Origin: Pseudomonas viridiflava
GTDB taxonomy: Bacteria > Pseudomonadota > Gammaproteobacteria > Pseudomonadales > Pseudomonadaceae
DNA: 64,000 bases
Assembly (NCBI RefSeq): GCF_003702045.1
Contig: NZ_RBTP01000042.1
Span: forward strand, 1 to 64,000
Direction of reading: 5' to 3'
Of the stretch, positions 9,919-19,193 are shown in pieces. Under the pieces are notes generated by a model. It was given only the letters and a program-made list of their open reading frames with translations, was not told the origin of the DNA and searched no databases. Every line of letters starts with the position of its first letter. The stretch's first letter is position 1. A program made the position numbers and the translations under genes.

Positions 9919-11400
9919 TCAAACCATCGTCAACAGCACGGCGACGAAGATGGTGCCAGCCGAGAAAGTCATGGTTCGGGACGACCACGTGTTGAACCAA
10001 CCTTGGAAGCTGGCCATGTCGCGGCTGAGTTTGGTGTCCTGGCGCGTCCAGGACTGGCGGTCCAGGCGGAAGAAGACGTAGATCTTCATCAGGGCGCCGA
10101 CGATCTGGTTGTAATAGAGAATCAGGGGGTAGGCAGGGCCGATCCTGTGTCCCGAGAAGGACAGCAGCAGCGTGAGGATCAGGCGAGTCATGCCGATCCA
10201 CAGCAGGTACATCAGCAGGAAGGCTCCGCCATACTTGAAGCTGGCGATGATGGCGACCGTCAGACCCAGAATGGACGTCCACATCGACACACGCTGGTCG
10301 AACAGCACCACACTGGTGAACAGGCCAAGGCGACGAACACCCAGGCCCAGCGCACGGGAGTTTTGACGCAGATTGTTGCCGTACCAGCGGTACATCAGTT
10401 TGCGGCTTGCCTTGAGGAAGCTCTTCTCCGGCGGGTGCTCGACCGTGTTGATCGCGGCATCCGGCACGTAGAAGGTGTCGTACCCCAGGCGCATCAGACT
10501 GAACCAGCTGGATTTGTCGTCGCCGGTCAGAAACCGGAACGTGCCCAGACGCCAGTGGTTGAGCGAGTCGCTTTCCACGTCGGCGATGAACTCGGGGTCG
10601 GTGACCACGGTGGCGCGGAATACCGACATGCGGCCGGTCATGGTCAGAACGCGCTTGGACAGGGCCATCGAGCACATGTTGATGTGACGCTGAGCGAAAC
10701 GCAGCTTGTGCCACTCGCTCATGATGTAACCGCCGCGCACTTCACAAAACTCGTTAGTGGTCAGGCCGCCGACATTGTCGAACAACTGGAACCACGGCAC
10801 GGTCTTGGCCACAACGCCTTCGTTCAGCACGGTGTCGCCGTCGATGACGGCTACGACGGCGCGTTCATCCGGAAGGTGACGGGAAATCGCACGGAAACCG
10901 TAGGCCAGGCCATCACGCTTGCCGGTGCCAGGGATGCGCACGAAGTCCAGCTTCACGCGGTCCGGCGGGTTGAGTCTGGCCCACATCGCCTTGACCAGCA
11001 GCTCATCGGACATTTCCACCAGCGAGCAGACGATGGTGGTCGGCAAACCGCAGTTGATCGCTTCACGAATGACCGAGCTGTACACCTGAGCGGTGGTCAG
11101 CGCGTCGATACGAAAGCTGGTGACCATCAGAAACACATGGGACGGATCTGCGGCGTTACCCAACTTGCGAACCTTGCGGCGCAAGTGCGGATAAACGATG
11201 TACAGAAAGATCATCCCGCGCACGAAGTGCGTAATACCCATCGAATAACGCCAGATACCCACAGCGCCAATCAGAAAGATAAAGTTCTTCGACTGTGAGT
11301 CGAAGATACTGGTGGGCAATGCCGTGGCAATACCCATTAATAAACTGAGATAAAACAGCCAACCGGCGGCCTGTAAAAGGCCGTGTTTTAGCCTCTGCAT
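9919..11400 (-). CDS. alg8: Alg8, alginate polymerase (family 2 glycosyltransferase)
   Basis: Inner-membrane GT2 enzyme that polymerises GDP-mannuronate. N-terminal membrane helices (residues about 10-65) precede the cytoplasmic catalytic domain, which has the nucleotide-binding VIDGDT motif near residue 192 and the TGDDKSSW segment near residue 295; further membrane helices follow to the C-terminus. I start at 11400 ([13 protein letters not shown], as in P. aeruginosa) rather than the in-frame ATG at 11433: GGGA lies 8 nt before the chosen ATG and the upstream extension falls next to an intergenic hairpin. 493 residues. Confidence 0.94.
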   Translation of the reverse strand: MQRLKHGLLQAAGWLFYLSLLMGIATALPTSIFDSQSKNFIFLIGAVGIWRYSMGITHFVRGMIFLYIVYPHLRRKVRKLGNAADPSHVFLMVTSFRIDALTTAQVYSSVIREAINCGLPTTIVCSLVEMSDELLVKAMWARLNPPDRVKLDFVRIPGTGKRDGLAYGFRAISRHLPDERAVVAVIDGDTVLNEGVVAKTVPWFQLFDNVGGLTTNEFCEVRGGYIMSEWHKLRFAQRHINMCSMALSKRVLTMTGRMSVFRATVVTDPEFIADVESDSLNHWRLGTFRFLTGDDKSSWFSLMRLGYDTFYVPDAAINTVEHPPEKSFLKASRKLMYRWYGNNLRQNSRALGLGVRRLGLFTSVVLFDQRVSMWTSILGLTVAIIASFKYGGAFLLMYLLWIGMTRLILTLLLSFSGHRIGPAYPLILYYNQIVGALMKIYVFFRLDRQSWTRQDTKLSRDMASFQGWFNTWSSRTMTFSAGTIFVAVLLTMV

Positions 11401-11498
11401 AATCTGTATCCCTAAGTCAGTTGCAAGCCTCAAGCCCCAGGCCCAAGCAATGCTTGAACGAGTGGCCTGGAGCTTGGCGCTTGTGGCTTGCGGCTGAT
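11401..11498 (-). repeat. Nested hairpin between algD and alg8
   Basis: The 98-bp gap holds an imperfect inverted repeat. The outer arms are GCAAGCC (11423-11429) and GGCTTGC (11485-11491), the inner arms are CAAGCCCCAGGCC and GGCCTGGAGCTTG, and the tip is CAAGCA-AT-GCTTG. In RNA this would fold as a long stem between the first and second genes of the alginate operon. No T-tract follows, so it is not a canonical terminator. Confidence 0.7.
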
Positions 11499-12815
11499 TT
11501 ACCAGCAGATACCTTCGGCACGGCCATTTTCACTGGTGGCCTTGGACATGAAGCCCACCAGGTCGATGACGCGCTTGCCTTCAGGGGTCTTGTCGGCGAG
11601 TGCACGGAAGCGCTCGTCGCGGTTGCCCAGGATGATGACGTCAGAGTCGTTGATGACTTGGTCGAAGTCGGAATTCAGCAGCGAGGAAACGTGCGGGATT
11701 TTCGATTCGATGTAGTCTTTGTTGGCGCCGTGAACACGTGCGTATTCAACGTTGCTGTCGAAGATGCTCAGGTCGAAACCTTTGCCGATCAGCATTTCGG
11801 CCAGTTCTACCAGCGGGCTTTCACGCAGGTCGTCGGTGCCGGCCTTGAAGCTCAGACCCAGCAGTGCAACTTTGCGGGTGTCGTAGCTGGCGACCATATC
11901 GAACGCGTTCTGTACCTGGGATACGTTGCTGCGCATCAGGGAGTTGAGCAGTGGAGCCTCGACGTCCAGGGTGCTGGCGCGGTAGGTCAGGGCGCGCACG
12001 TCCTTCGGCAGGCAAGAGCCGCCGAACGCGAAGCCTGGGCGCATGTAGTACTGGGACAGGTTCAGTGCCTTGTCCTGGCAGACCACGTCCATCACTTCAC
12101 GGCCATCGACGCCGACTGCTTTGGCAATGTTGCCGATTTCGTTGGCGAAGGTCACCTTGGTGGCGTGCCACACGTTGCAGGTGTACTTGATCATTTCGGC
12201 AACGGCGATGTCCTTGCGGATGATCGGTGCGTCCAGTTCTTCGTACAGCGATTGCAGAACGTCGCCGGAGGCCTTGTCGAACTCGCCGATGACCGTCATC
12301 GGTGGCAGGTCGTAGTCCTTGATCGCGGTGCTTTCACGCAGGAACTCGGGGTTCACTGCAACGCCGAAGTCCACGCCGGCTTTCTTGCCGGAGCAGTCTT
12401 CCAGGATCGGGATTACTACGTTGGCCACGGTGCCCGGCAGTACGGTGCTGCGTACCACGATGGTGTGACGAGAAGTCTTGTCGCGCAGGACATAACCGAT
12501 TTCGCGGCAGACGGATTCGATGAAATCGAGTTCCAGATCACCGTTCTTCTTGCTCGGTGTACCCACGCAGATCATGGACAGATCGGTTGCGCGAATCGCT
12601 TCGGAGAAGTCCGTAGTGCCGCGCAGTTTGCCGGTGCGGATACCTTGTGCCAGCAGGTCTTCCAGACCCGGCTCAACGATTGGCGATTTGCCGTTATTGA
12701 TCAGGTCGATCTTGGCGCTGGAAATATCCACGCCGACAACATCGTGACCACGTGCAGAAAGGCAACCGGCACAGACTGCACCGACATAACCCAAACCAAA
12801 GATGCTGATACGCAT
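11499..12815 (-). CDS. algD: AlgD, GDP-mannose 6-dehydrogenase
   Basis: Cytoplasmic NAD-dependent enzyme that oxidises GDP-mannose to GDP-mannuronate, the committed step of alginate synthesis. N-terminal Rossmann fold GLGYVG (residues 7-12); catalytic motif GGSCLPKD with the nucleophile at C268, matching the P. aeruginosa number. The ATG at 12815 is preceded by GAGGAGA at a 5-nt spacing; an in-frame ATG at 12836 has no comparable site and would add seven unconserved residues. 438 residues. First gene of the operon, with a leader of about 470 nt. Confidence 0.97.
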   Translation of the reverse strand: MRISIFGLGYVGAVCAGCLSARGHDVVGVDISSAKIDLINNGKSPIVEPGLEDLLAQGIRTGKLRGTTDFSEAIRATDLSMICVGTPSKKNGDLELDFIESVCREIGYVLRDKTSRHTIVVRSTVLPGTVANVVIPILEDCSGKKAGVDFGVAVNPEFLRESTAIKDYDLPPMTVIGEFDKASGDVLQSLYEELDAPIIRKDIAVAEMIKYTCNVWHATKVTFANEIGNIAKAVGVDGREVMDVVCQDKALNLSQYYMRPGFAFGGSCLPKDVRALTYRASTLDVEAPLLNSLMRSNVSQVQNAFDMVASYDTRKVALLGLSFKAGTDDLRESPLVELAEMLIGKGFDLSIFDSNVEYARVHGANKDYIESKIPHVSSLLNSDFDQVINDSDVIILGNRDERFRALADKTPEGKRVIDLVGFMSKATSENGRAEGICW

Positions 12816-13293
12816 CGTACTCTCCTCGATTTTCACGCCATAAGTTGGCTGGATATTAATTTTGGCCAGCAGATGTCACACGCGAGTCATGACAGCGTGT
12901 AAGGCCATCTAACTAACGCAGGCATAATTTAAGAGTGAGTGCCCAAACAAACGAGGCGAACCCAAATGACACTAAGTACAAGCGGCAAGTGACCTGGCCT
13001 TCCGGACAGGGTCCTGCTCTCTTGGATGCAGTAAACCACTCCATGTATAGCGATCGACGGCGGATCAGGAACTGAAAGCCGCTGGCCAGAGCCTTGGCAG
13101 TCCTTGTCGAGTCCTGCGCGCCACACCGTTCCGGTGCTTCGCCTGTCTACCTACTTCAACTAGTGATATGAGTCTTAATTTCGGTACCTGCAGCCTCATC
13201 CAGTGGAAAAGGACTGCCTGCTGGTAACTCCCTTTTACCCTCGCTGCGCTGTAGGTGATCTCCTACAGAGTGGCCGAGAATTGTTACGGGATG

Positions 13294-13321
13294 TAGGAAC
13301 GTAAGGTTTCCCATTTAGTTC
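13294..13321 (-). promoter_or_regulatory. Sigma-22 (AlgU/AlgT)-like promoter of algD
   Basis: On the minus strand GAACTA (13316-13321) and TCCTA (13294-13298) are separated by 17 nt, close to the extracytoplasmic-function consensus GAACTT-N16/17-TCtgA. Transcription would begin near 13287, giving a leader of about 470 nt before algD; a leader of several hundred nt is known for algD in P. aeruginosa. A hairpin CTGTAGG-TGATCT-CCTACAG (13249-13268) would lie near the 5' end of the transcript. Confidence 0.6.
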
Positions 13322-13439
13322 CTGGCCGCCCGTCCTGTTTTGGGGAATTTGATGTATCAAGTACGTGACATACACAATTGCATACTGATGGCACTGAAAG
13401 ACGAAGTCCCATGTTTACGGGGGTGTAACTAGGGTGGGC

Positions 13440-13530
13440 GTTAAAGTGCCAGCACTCTAAAAAGTTAAAGTGCTACCACGTAAAAAAATCGTTTATTTTT
13501 TGAGAAAAATATCTTGTCGGACAAACGACG
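13440..13530 (-). promoter_or_regulatory. Direct repeats and AlgR-like box upstream of algD
   Basis: GTTAAAGTGC occurs twice, at 13440-13449 and 13464-13473, with a 24-bp period and an inverted partial copy (AGCACT, 13451-13456) between them. Further upstream, on the minus strand, 13520-13528 reads TCGTTTGTC, matching 7 of 9 bases of the AlgR core CCGTTCGTC. Between them is an A/T-rich segment (about 13480-13512). These are about 150-240 nt upstream of the proposed start site. Binding proteins are not known from the sequence. Confidence 0.4.
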
Positions 13531-13591
13531 CACTAGATGACATTTGTCTGACGTCATAAAGCTGTCGTCGGGGCGGGGAGATAGAGGAACT

Positions 13592-13623
13592 AAGTTGCGT
13601 AGCCGCATCGCGCTACGCAACTT
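13592..13623 (-). terminator. Hairpin at the end of yaaA
   Basis: A perfect 12-bp stem (AAGTTGCGTAGC / GCTACGCAACTT) with an 8-nt loop begins 9 nt after the yaaA stop codon. No good T-tract follows on the minus strand, so termination strength is uncertain; it may instead protect the 3' end of the mRNA. Confidence 0.6.
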
Positions 13624-13631
13624 TGACGCCG

Positions 13632-14411
13632 TTAGTGGTCGACGCTGTCGCGCAGAAAGACCAACTTGGAAGGGGACGATAGTTCTGTGTCATAACGATA
13701 ACCCTGCACATCAAACGCTCTAAGCGCTTCGGGGCTGTCGATACGCTCTTCGATGACAAACCGGCTCATCATGCCGCGGGCTTTTTTGGCGTAGAAGCTG
13801 ATGATCTTGTACTGACCGTTTTTCCAGTCCTTGAATTCGATATCGATAACCCGGGCGTTCAAGGCTGAACGCTTCACTGCCGAGAAGTATTCCGTCGAGG
13901 CCAGATTGAGCAGCAGGTCGTCACCCTGATCGGTCAGCGCTTGATTGAGCCATTCGCTGATGCGCGTGCCCCAGAAGGCATACAGGTCTTTGCCGCGGGC
14001 ATTGGCCAGCCGCGTGCCCATTTCCAGCCGGTAAGGCTGCATCAGGTCCAGCGGGCGCAGCAACCCATAAAGGCCTGAGAGCATGCGTAAATGGTCCTGC
14101 GCATAGCTGAGCTGATCTTCAGTCAGGGTGTCAGCCTGAAGCCCCGTATAAACGTCACCTTTGAACGCAAACAGCGCCTGCTTGGCGTTTTCTGGCGTGA
14201 ATGCGGGTGTCCAGCTACCGAAACGCGCGGCATTGAGTCCCGCCAACTTGTCGGACAGGTGCATCAGTTCGGCGATCTGCGCAGGCGTCAGTTCGCGAAG
14301 CTGGCTGATCAGTTCCTGGGAATGGTCCAGGTATTGCGGCTGGGTATAGCGCTCGGTGGCGGGCGGTGTTTCGTAATCGAGGGTTTTTGCTGGGGAAATC
14401 ACCATCAGCAT
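13632..14411 (-). CDS. yaaA: YaaA, peroxide stress protein (DUF328)
   Basis: Member of the YaaA/UPF0246 family; in E. coli it is induced by OxyR and lowers free intracellular iron during hydrogen peroxide stress. The family N-terminus ISPAKTLD is at residues 5-12, and conserved blocks such as [18 protein letters not shown] and [10 protein letters not shown] are present. 259 residues, normal length. AGGAG lies 8 nt before the ATG. It stands alone, divergent from the deacetylase-like gene and separated from algD by the long control region. Confidence 0.93.
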   Translation of the reverse strand: MLMVISPAKTLDYETPPATERYTQPQYLDHSQELISQLRELTPAQIAELMHLSDKLAGLNAARFGSWTPAFTPENAKQALFAFKGDVYTGLQADTLTEDQLSYAQDHLRMLSGLYGLLRPLDLMQPYRLEMGTRLANARGKDLYAFWGTRISEWLNQALTDQGDDLLLNLASTEYFSAVKRSALNARVIDIEFKDWKNGQYKIISFYAKKARGMMSRFVIEERIDSPEALRAFDVQGYRYDTELSSPSKLVFLRDSVDH

Positions 14412-14623
14412 GAAGTCGTCTCCTTTTATCGTCGGGGGATTTTAGGGGCTGAGGGCGCTCGACTCCAGCTATGGTGGCGATAGAGACAGGTCTTGTTTGG
14501 GTACGATGGCCGTGGCGGTCTGTGCAGGGGGTTTGTATGCGTGCCGACATAAGAAGCGGTGCGTATATCAGCTATAGTGGCGCGCTGGTCAGCACGCGAC
14601 AGTCAACCGAGAGGACATTGGGT

Positions 14624-15802
14624 TTGCGTATTGTTTTAGCCGTTTGCGCAGTGCTGTTAGGGGGGCAGGCCCAGGCAGCCGCGCCAATCATCGCCACGAT
14701 GGACCGCAGCGTCTGGCCTGAGCGCCTTGAAACGCCAGCGTTGTTCGATGTGGCGTCGCGTGCCGAGATCCTGTCCTTCGCTCATCAGTTGTACCTGAGC
14801 GAGAAACTGGACGAAGAGGGGCTCAAGCAGCGCCTCGGTCTGCGCTACGTCAACGTGTCTTCATTGAACGTGGTTCGACACCGGCTGTGGTCACGCTTGC
14901 TGGAAAACTACCTGAGCGCCCAGAAAAGCTGCGACCAGGACGCCAACTTCTGTGTGCTGGTTGAGGACATGGACCAGTTGCGTCAGCGCGCCGAGGAATA
15001 CCAGGTTTCCGATGACTCGTTCTATACCGCTTGGGCAAGACCGAGCGCCACGTTCCATCAGCGTTACCTCAATGAGTTGCTGTTTCTCGCCGCGCTGTTT
15101 CCGCAGACCAGCAGCGAGATCGAGCGCTACAACTCCGATGAGATGAGTGGCGACGAGATGCCGGACCGTACGTTCAAGCTCAATTTCGACAGCGGTCCCA
15201 GCGCGGCTGATGGCGCGACGGACTGGCTCGCCGACTTCATGCGTCAGCAGAAAATGACAGCCACCTTCCACGTTCTGGGCAAGAGCCTGCAAGAGCGCCT
15301 GGACAGCACATCGGCGCTCAGTCTGCAGACGTTGTACCGTCAACAATGCGTGGGCATCCAGGGCTGGGAGTACCGCTCGCACAGCCAGTGGCTCGACTGG
15401 CAGGATTCGATTCAACGCAGTGCGGCACTGGTTCAACAGATTCTTCCCGACAATTTCGTGCCGTTGTTTCGCCCCCCTTATGGTCATCGGCGTGCCGACA
15501 GTGGCGATTACTTCCGCTCACAGCATCTGCGGGTGTCGTTGTGGAATATCGATGCGCAGGACGCAACCGGCCGGCTCACTGCCGATCAGTCGGGCGACCG
15601 GGTACTGACGCTCATGCTGCTCTGGCGACGGGGTACGGTGGTTTTCCATGACACGGCCAATAAAGCGCAGTCTGCCGTACCCTTGCTGCTGGCCAATACC
15701 GCGCAAAGCGAACTGACCTGGGATGACTGTCGAAATCTGTATGAAACGCCCGTGGATAAAGGGCTGGAGGGCAGTGAGGAAGAGGCGCCCGAGGGGGAAT
15801 AA
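14624..15802 (+). CDS. Secreted polysaccharide-deacetylase-like protein with degenerate metal motifs
   Basis: NodB-like carbohydrate esterase fold, predicted periplasmic. I start at TTG 14624 (MRIVLAVCAVLLGGQAQAA): it gives a compact signal peptide and has GAGG 9 nt upstream; in-frame starts further upstream (14471, 14537) would bury the signal peptide. The N-terminal 160 residues are a helical region. The NodB-type domain follows: motif 1 reads NFDSG instead of TFDDG, motif 2 reads RSHSQWLDW with only the first of the usual two His, motif 3 RPPYG is intact. Two metal ligands thus appear lost, so a canonical metal-dependent deacetylase activity is doubtful. Substrate unknown. Confidence 0.75.
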   Translation: MRIVLAVCAVLLGGQAQAAAPIIATMDRSVWPERLETPALFDVASRAEILSFAHQLYLSEKLDEEGLKQRLGLRYVNVSSLNVVRHRLWSRLLENYLSAQKSCDQDANFCVLVEDMDQLRQRAEEYQVSDDSFYTAWARPSATFHQRYLNELLFLAALFPQTSSEIERYNSDEMSGDEMPDRTFKLNFDSGPSAADGATDWLADFMRQQKMTATFHVLGKSLQERLDSTSALSLQTLYRQQCVGIQGWEYRSHSQWLDWQDSIQRSAALVQQILPDNFVPLFRPPYGHRRADSGDYFRSQHLRVSLWNIDAQDATGRLTADQSGDRVLTLMLLWRRGTVVFHDTANKAQSAVPLLLANTAQSELTWDDCRNLYETPVDKGLEGSEEEAPEGE

Positions 15803-16097
15803 ACGGTCAATCGGCTGTGGCTGACTTCCGACTGTAAACGTGCCGTGAACGTCCGCCAAGCGCTATTCGTCATCCTGTGAAATAAACTTCAAAAAACTGT
15901 CAAAGAGCTTTTTTCTGTCATCCCTTTTGCTGTATTACGAATACAGACCGCCGAAACCTGCAACACAGGTGGCGTCCTCAAAGACCCACCTTGAGCAACA
16001 TTTCTACCCTGCCTGAAGGGAAGAAAACCGGCGGCCTTTTCGTGGCGCAGCACTGTCGTGGTTCTGCGTCGCCTGGCTTCTACAAAGGTGAGCGAGT
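15803..16097 (+). other. 295-bp gap before the PhoH-like gene
   Basis: Non-coding. It presumably carries the promoter of the PIN-PhoH gene. I see no convincing terminator or operator; short A- and T-runs (about 15886-15926) and a weak CAGGTGG / CCACCTTG pairing are the only features. Confidence 0.5.
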
Positions 16098-17492
16098 ATG
16101 GATGATCACGGACGCAGCCCCTCTACTAACCAGCCAATCCTTTACGTGCTCGATACCAATGTTTTGATCCACGATCCAAACGCATTATTGAATTTCGAAG
16201 AACACCACGTCGCCATTCCCATGACTGTTCTGGAGGAACTGGACAAACTCAAAGCAGGCAAGCATTCAGTGGCTGCCGAGTGCCGGCAGGCAATTCGCCT
16301 GATCGACAAGACACTGGGCGAGGCGTCACCCGAAGAAGTGGAAAAGGGTGTGCCGATCGACCGTGGCACCGGCGTTTTCAAAGGTTTCCTGTCGATTCTG
16401 ATGAGCAAGCGCGAGGAACCCAACAGCCTGCTTCCCGAGCATTTGAACGACAACATCATCATCAATCAATTGATCGACCTGCACGCGCGCAACAAGGACT
16501 TGAGCGTGGTGCTGGTGACCAAAGACATCAACATGCGTCTCAAGGCACGCGCCTGTGGCATCGATGCCGAGGATTACAGCACTGACCAGCTGGTGGACGA
16601 TGTCTCGCTGTTGTCCCGTGGCTACCACGACATGACCGGTTCGTTCTGGGATCGGGTCAACAAGGTCGATACCCGTCAGGAACGCGGGCGTACCTGGCAT
16701 CGGGTGCAGCTCACTGAGGCCTTGCCTGCGGTTCACATCAACGAGTTCATCGTCGACGAGCAAGGGTTTGTCGGCTGGATCAAGGGCGTCAAGAATGACG
16801 AGTTGCTCATTCTGGACATGCACCAGGAGCCGCTGCTGCATCAGGAAGCCTGGGGCCTGAAGCCGCGAGACATTTATCAAGGGCTGGCGCTGTTTGCCTT
16901 GCTCGATCCGGATATCCATCTGGTCAACCTGTCGGGCGCGGCAGGTTCGGGTAAAACCATTCTGGCTTTGGCGGCTGCCATCGAACAGACAATGGTCACC
17001 AAGCGCTATCGCCGCATCATCGCGACCCGCAGCGTGCAAGGGCTCGATCAGGAAATCGGCTTCCTGCCGGGCACCGAAGCAGAAAAGATGGAGCCGTGGC
17101 TTGGGGCAATTACCGATAACCTCGAAGCGCTGCATATGGACGACGAAAGCACGCATGGCAGCGTCGACTACATTCTCAGCAAGGTGCCGCTGCAGTTCAA
17201 ATCCCTCAACTACATCAGGGGCCGCAGCTTTCAGCAGAGTCTGATCCTGATCGACGAATGCCAGAACCTGACCCCGCACCAGATGAAAACCATCATCACC
17301 CGTGCCGGTGCCGGTTCAAAAGTGGTCTGCCTGGGTAACCTGGCGCAGATCGACACCCCTTACCTGTCGGCCACCAGTTCCGGGCTGACCTACCTGACGG
17401 AGCGCTTCAAGGACTTCCCCAACGGCGTTCACATCACCCTGCAAGGTGTGCCTCGCTCGATACTGGCCGAGTACGCGGAGAGCCATTTGTAA
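16098..17492 (+). CDS. PIN domain-PhoH fusion ATPase (PhoH2-like)
   Basis: Fusion of an N-terminal PIN-type RNase domain (residues about 14-150, starting LYVLDTNVLIHDPN with the acidic residues expected for metal binding) to a C-terminal PhoH ATPase. Walker A GAAGSGKT is at residues 280-287 and Walker B LILIDECQN near residue 380. Homologues called PhoH2 are described as ATP-dependent RNA helicase/RNase enzymes; the substrate here is unknown. 464 residues. Start supported by AAAGGTGAG upstream. It stands alone between non-coding gaps and has no antitoxin-like neighbour. Confidence 0.9.
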   Translation: MDDHGRSPSTNQPILYVLDTNVLIHDPNALLNFEEHHVAIPMTVLEELDKLKAGKHSVAAECRQAIRLIDKTLGEASPEEVEKGVPIDRGTGVFKGFLSILMSKREEPNSLLPEHLNDNIIINQLIDLHARNKDLSVVLVTKDINMRLKARACGIDAEDYSTDQLVDDVSLLSRGYHDMTGSFWDRVNKVDTRQERGRTWHRVQLTEALPAVHINEFIVDEQGFVGWIKGVKNDELLILDMHQEPLLHQEAWGLKPRDIYQGLALFALLDPDIHLVNLSGAAGSGKTILALAAAIEQTMVTKRYRRIIATRSVQGLDQEIGFLPGTEAEKMEPWLGAITDNLEALHMDDESTHGSVDYILSKVPLQFKSLNYIRGRSFQQSLILIDECQNLTPHQMKTIITRAGAGSKVVCLGNLAQIDTPYLSATSSGLTYLTERFKDFPNGVHITLQGVPRSILAEYAESHL

Positions 17493-17813
17493 GTTGTTGA
17501 CTGTGCCCACGCTCTGGCGCTCATCGTTATACACAAGTCCTCATGGAGGAATGCGATGCCAGAACGTGGGAGCGGACAGGGCGGCGCGCCGCTTGTCCGC
17601 GAATACAATATTTCGGCCGCTGCATAGTTGTCGGATGTATCAGTTTCGATGATCGTTCCCACTCCTGCGTGGTAACGCCGCTCGGGACGCTCCTTGTTCG
17701 CTCTGGAATGTGATGCACAGCATTGGCACGATCAAGTGCCAACCCGGCAGCGCCCCCAGCCCTATCCCTCACATTTAGGTTTACAATCTCCGCTCCTGTT
17801 CAGGAGTAGAACT
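17493..17813. repeat. Two dispersed repeats between the PhoH-like gene and moaC
   Basis: 17566-17633 holds a REP-like unit (GTGGGAGCGGAC...CTTGTCCGCG followed by a TTTCGGCCGCTG tail). 17651-17735 holds a copy of the GATCGTTCCCAC...GGTAACGCC...GGGACGCTC family seen again at 19089, 31814, 53057 and 54066. The moaC promoter must lie in or after the second repeat. Confidence 0.7.
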
Positions 17814-18299
17814 GTGCTGACTCATCTCGATTCCCAAGGCCGCGCCAATATGGTCGATGTCACCGATAAAGCGGTGACGTCCCGTGAAGCCGTGGCCTGT
17901 GCGCGTGTGCGCATGCTGCCTGCCACGCTACAAATGATTGTCAGCGGTGGTCACCCCAAGGGCGACGTATTCGCTGTGGCCCGTATTGCGGGTATTCAGG
18001 CAGCAAAGAAAACCAGCGACTTGATCCCGCTTTGCCATCCGTTGATGCTGACCAGCGTCAAGGTCGAACTCACCGCCGAAGGCGACGACGCCGTGCGCAT
18101 CATGGCGCGCTGCAAGTTGGCCGGGCAGACGGGCGTGGAAATGGAAGCGCTGACAGCCGCCAGTGTTGCGGCCTTGACGATTTATGACATGTGCAAGGCG
18201 GTGGATCGCGGCATGGTCATTGAGTCGGTGCGCCTGCTGGAAAAACTCGGTGGCAAGAGCGGTCACTTCATCGCTGACGATGTGGAGGCCGGTCAATGA
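17814..18299 (+). CDS. moaC: MoaC, cyclic pyranopterin monophosphate synthase
   Basis: Second step of molybdenum cofactor synthesis: converts the GTP-derived cyclic intermediate made by MoaA into cyclic pyranopterin monophosphate. 161 residues with the family blocks [22 protein letters not shown] and GVEMEALTA, including the conserved His and Lys of the active site. I choose GTG 17814 because CAGGAG sits 7 nt before it and the protein then matches family length; the reading frame is open further upstream, but that extension is repeat-derived. Overlaps moaD by 4 bases. Confidence 0.96.
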   Translation: MLTHLDSQGRANMVDVTDKAVTSREAVACARVRMLPATLQMIVSGGHPKGDVFAVARIAGIQAAKKTSDLIPLCHPLMLTSVKVELTAEGDDAVRIMARCKLAGQTGVEMEALTAASVAALTIYDMCKAVDRGMVIESVRLLEKLGGKSGHFIADDVEAGQ

Positions 18300-18541
18300 A
18301 GCTGCAGGTTCAGTATTTCGCGCGCTATCGCGAAACGCTCGGGCTCGACAGCGAGCGGGTCGAGGGCGATTTCGCAACCCTGGACACCTTGCGCCAGCAC
18401 CTGCTGCAACGCGGCGAGGCCTGGCAGGTGTTGGGCGAGCAGAACCTGATGTGCGCCCGCAATCAGGAGCTGTGCCAACTGGATGAGCCGTTGCAGGATG
18501 GCGATGAAGTCGCGTTCTTTCCGACCGTGACCGGGGGCTGA
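18296..18541 (+). CDS. moaD: MoaD, small subunit of molybdopterin synthase
   Basis: Ubiquitin-like sulfur carrier of 81 residues. It ends in the diagnostic C-terminal Gly-Gly (TVTGG), which is adenylated and thiocarboxylated before donating sulfur to the pterin in complex with MoaE. Starts within the moaC stop (ATGA overlap) and ends 2 nt before moaE, indicating one transcript and coupled translation. Confidence 0.96.
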   Translation: MKLQVQYFARYRETLGLDSERVEGDFATLDTLRQHLLQRGEAWQVLGEQNLMCARNQELCQLDEPLQDGDEVAFFPTVTGG

Positions 18542-18543
18542 TC

Positions 18544-18993
18544 ATGACGATTCGCGTGCAGTTGGCAGCGTTCGATCCAGGCACTGAGGTCAACGCGTTG
18601 CATGCGGCCAACGTCGGCATCGGTGCGGTGGTCAGTTTTGTGGGTTACGTGCGCGACTTCAATGATGGTCGCGACGTGTCCGGCATGTTCCTGGAGCACT
18701 ACCCGGGCATGACCGAAAAGGCGCTGGCCAGGATCGTCACCGAAGCCGAGCAGCGCTGGCCATTGTTGCGCCTGGATGTGCTGCATCGGGTCGGTGCGCT
18801 GGAGCCGGGTGAGCCGATCGTTTTCGTCGGCGTCGCCAGTGCGCATCGTCAGGCCGCATTCGAGGCCTGTGATTTCGTCATGGATTACCTGAAAACCCGC
18901 GCACCGTTCTGGAAGCGTGAGAACACGCCGGAAGGTCAGCGTTGGGTGGAAGGGCGCGACAGCGATCATGCGGCGGCTGACCGCTGGAAGTGA
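18544..18993 (+). CDS. moaE: MoaE, large subunit of molybdopterin synthase
   Basis: Catalytic subunit that converts cyclic pyranopterin monophosphate into molybdopterin using sulfur from MoaD. 149 residues. Conserved segments include GAVVSFVGYVRDFN, LEHYPGM, HRVG and the C-terminal ARAPFWKRE-like block (here TRAPFWKRENTPEG) with the active-site Lys. Third gene of the moaCDE unit. Confidence 0.96.
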   Translation: MTIRVQLAAFDPGTEVNALHAANVGIGAVVSFVGYVRDFNDGRDVSGMFLEHYPGMTEKALARIVTEAEQRWPLLRLDVLHRVGALEPGEPIVFVGVASAHRQAAFEACDFVMDYLKTRAPFWKRENTPEGQRWVEGRDSDHAAADRWK

Positions 18994-19193
18994 GTCTGCG
19001 TGAAAAGGACGATCAGTGTTGAGGCAGACTTGTGGATAACGATGAGCGCGGCGCGTAGGGAACGATCGATGAAGCGGCAGGTTTGACTGATCGTTCCTCA
19101 TGCTCTGCGTGTGAATGCCTCTCAGAACGCTCTGCGTCCCGGGCAGCGTGCCAACGCGAAGCATTGGCGCGGCCATCTTTCAGGTGAAAACAC
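18994..19193. repeat. Dispersed repeat between convergent moaE and rhlB
   Basis: 19089-19170 is a divergent copy of the GATCGTTCC...CTCTGCGT...ATGCCTCTCAGAACGCTCTGCGTCC family. It lies between the 3' ends of moaE (+) and rhlB (-), where it may act as a transcription boundary. No classical terminator is visible. Confidence 0.65.

Larger units (their letters stand above)
12816..13631. other. 816-bp non-coding control region of algD
   Basis: No credible coding sequence is seen. From the algD side it holds the long leader, the sigma-22-like promoter at 13294-13321, the direct repeats and A/T-rich segment at 13440-13515, and a strong hairpin at 13592-13623 that closes the yaaA transcript. Confidence 0.75.
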
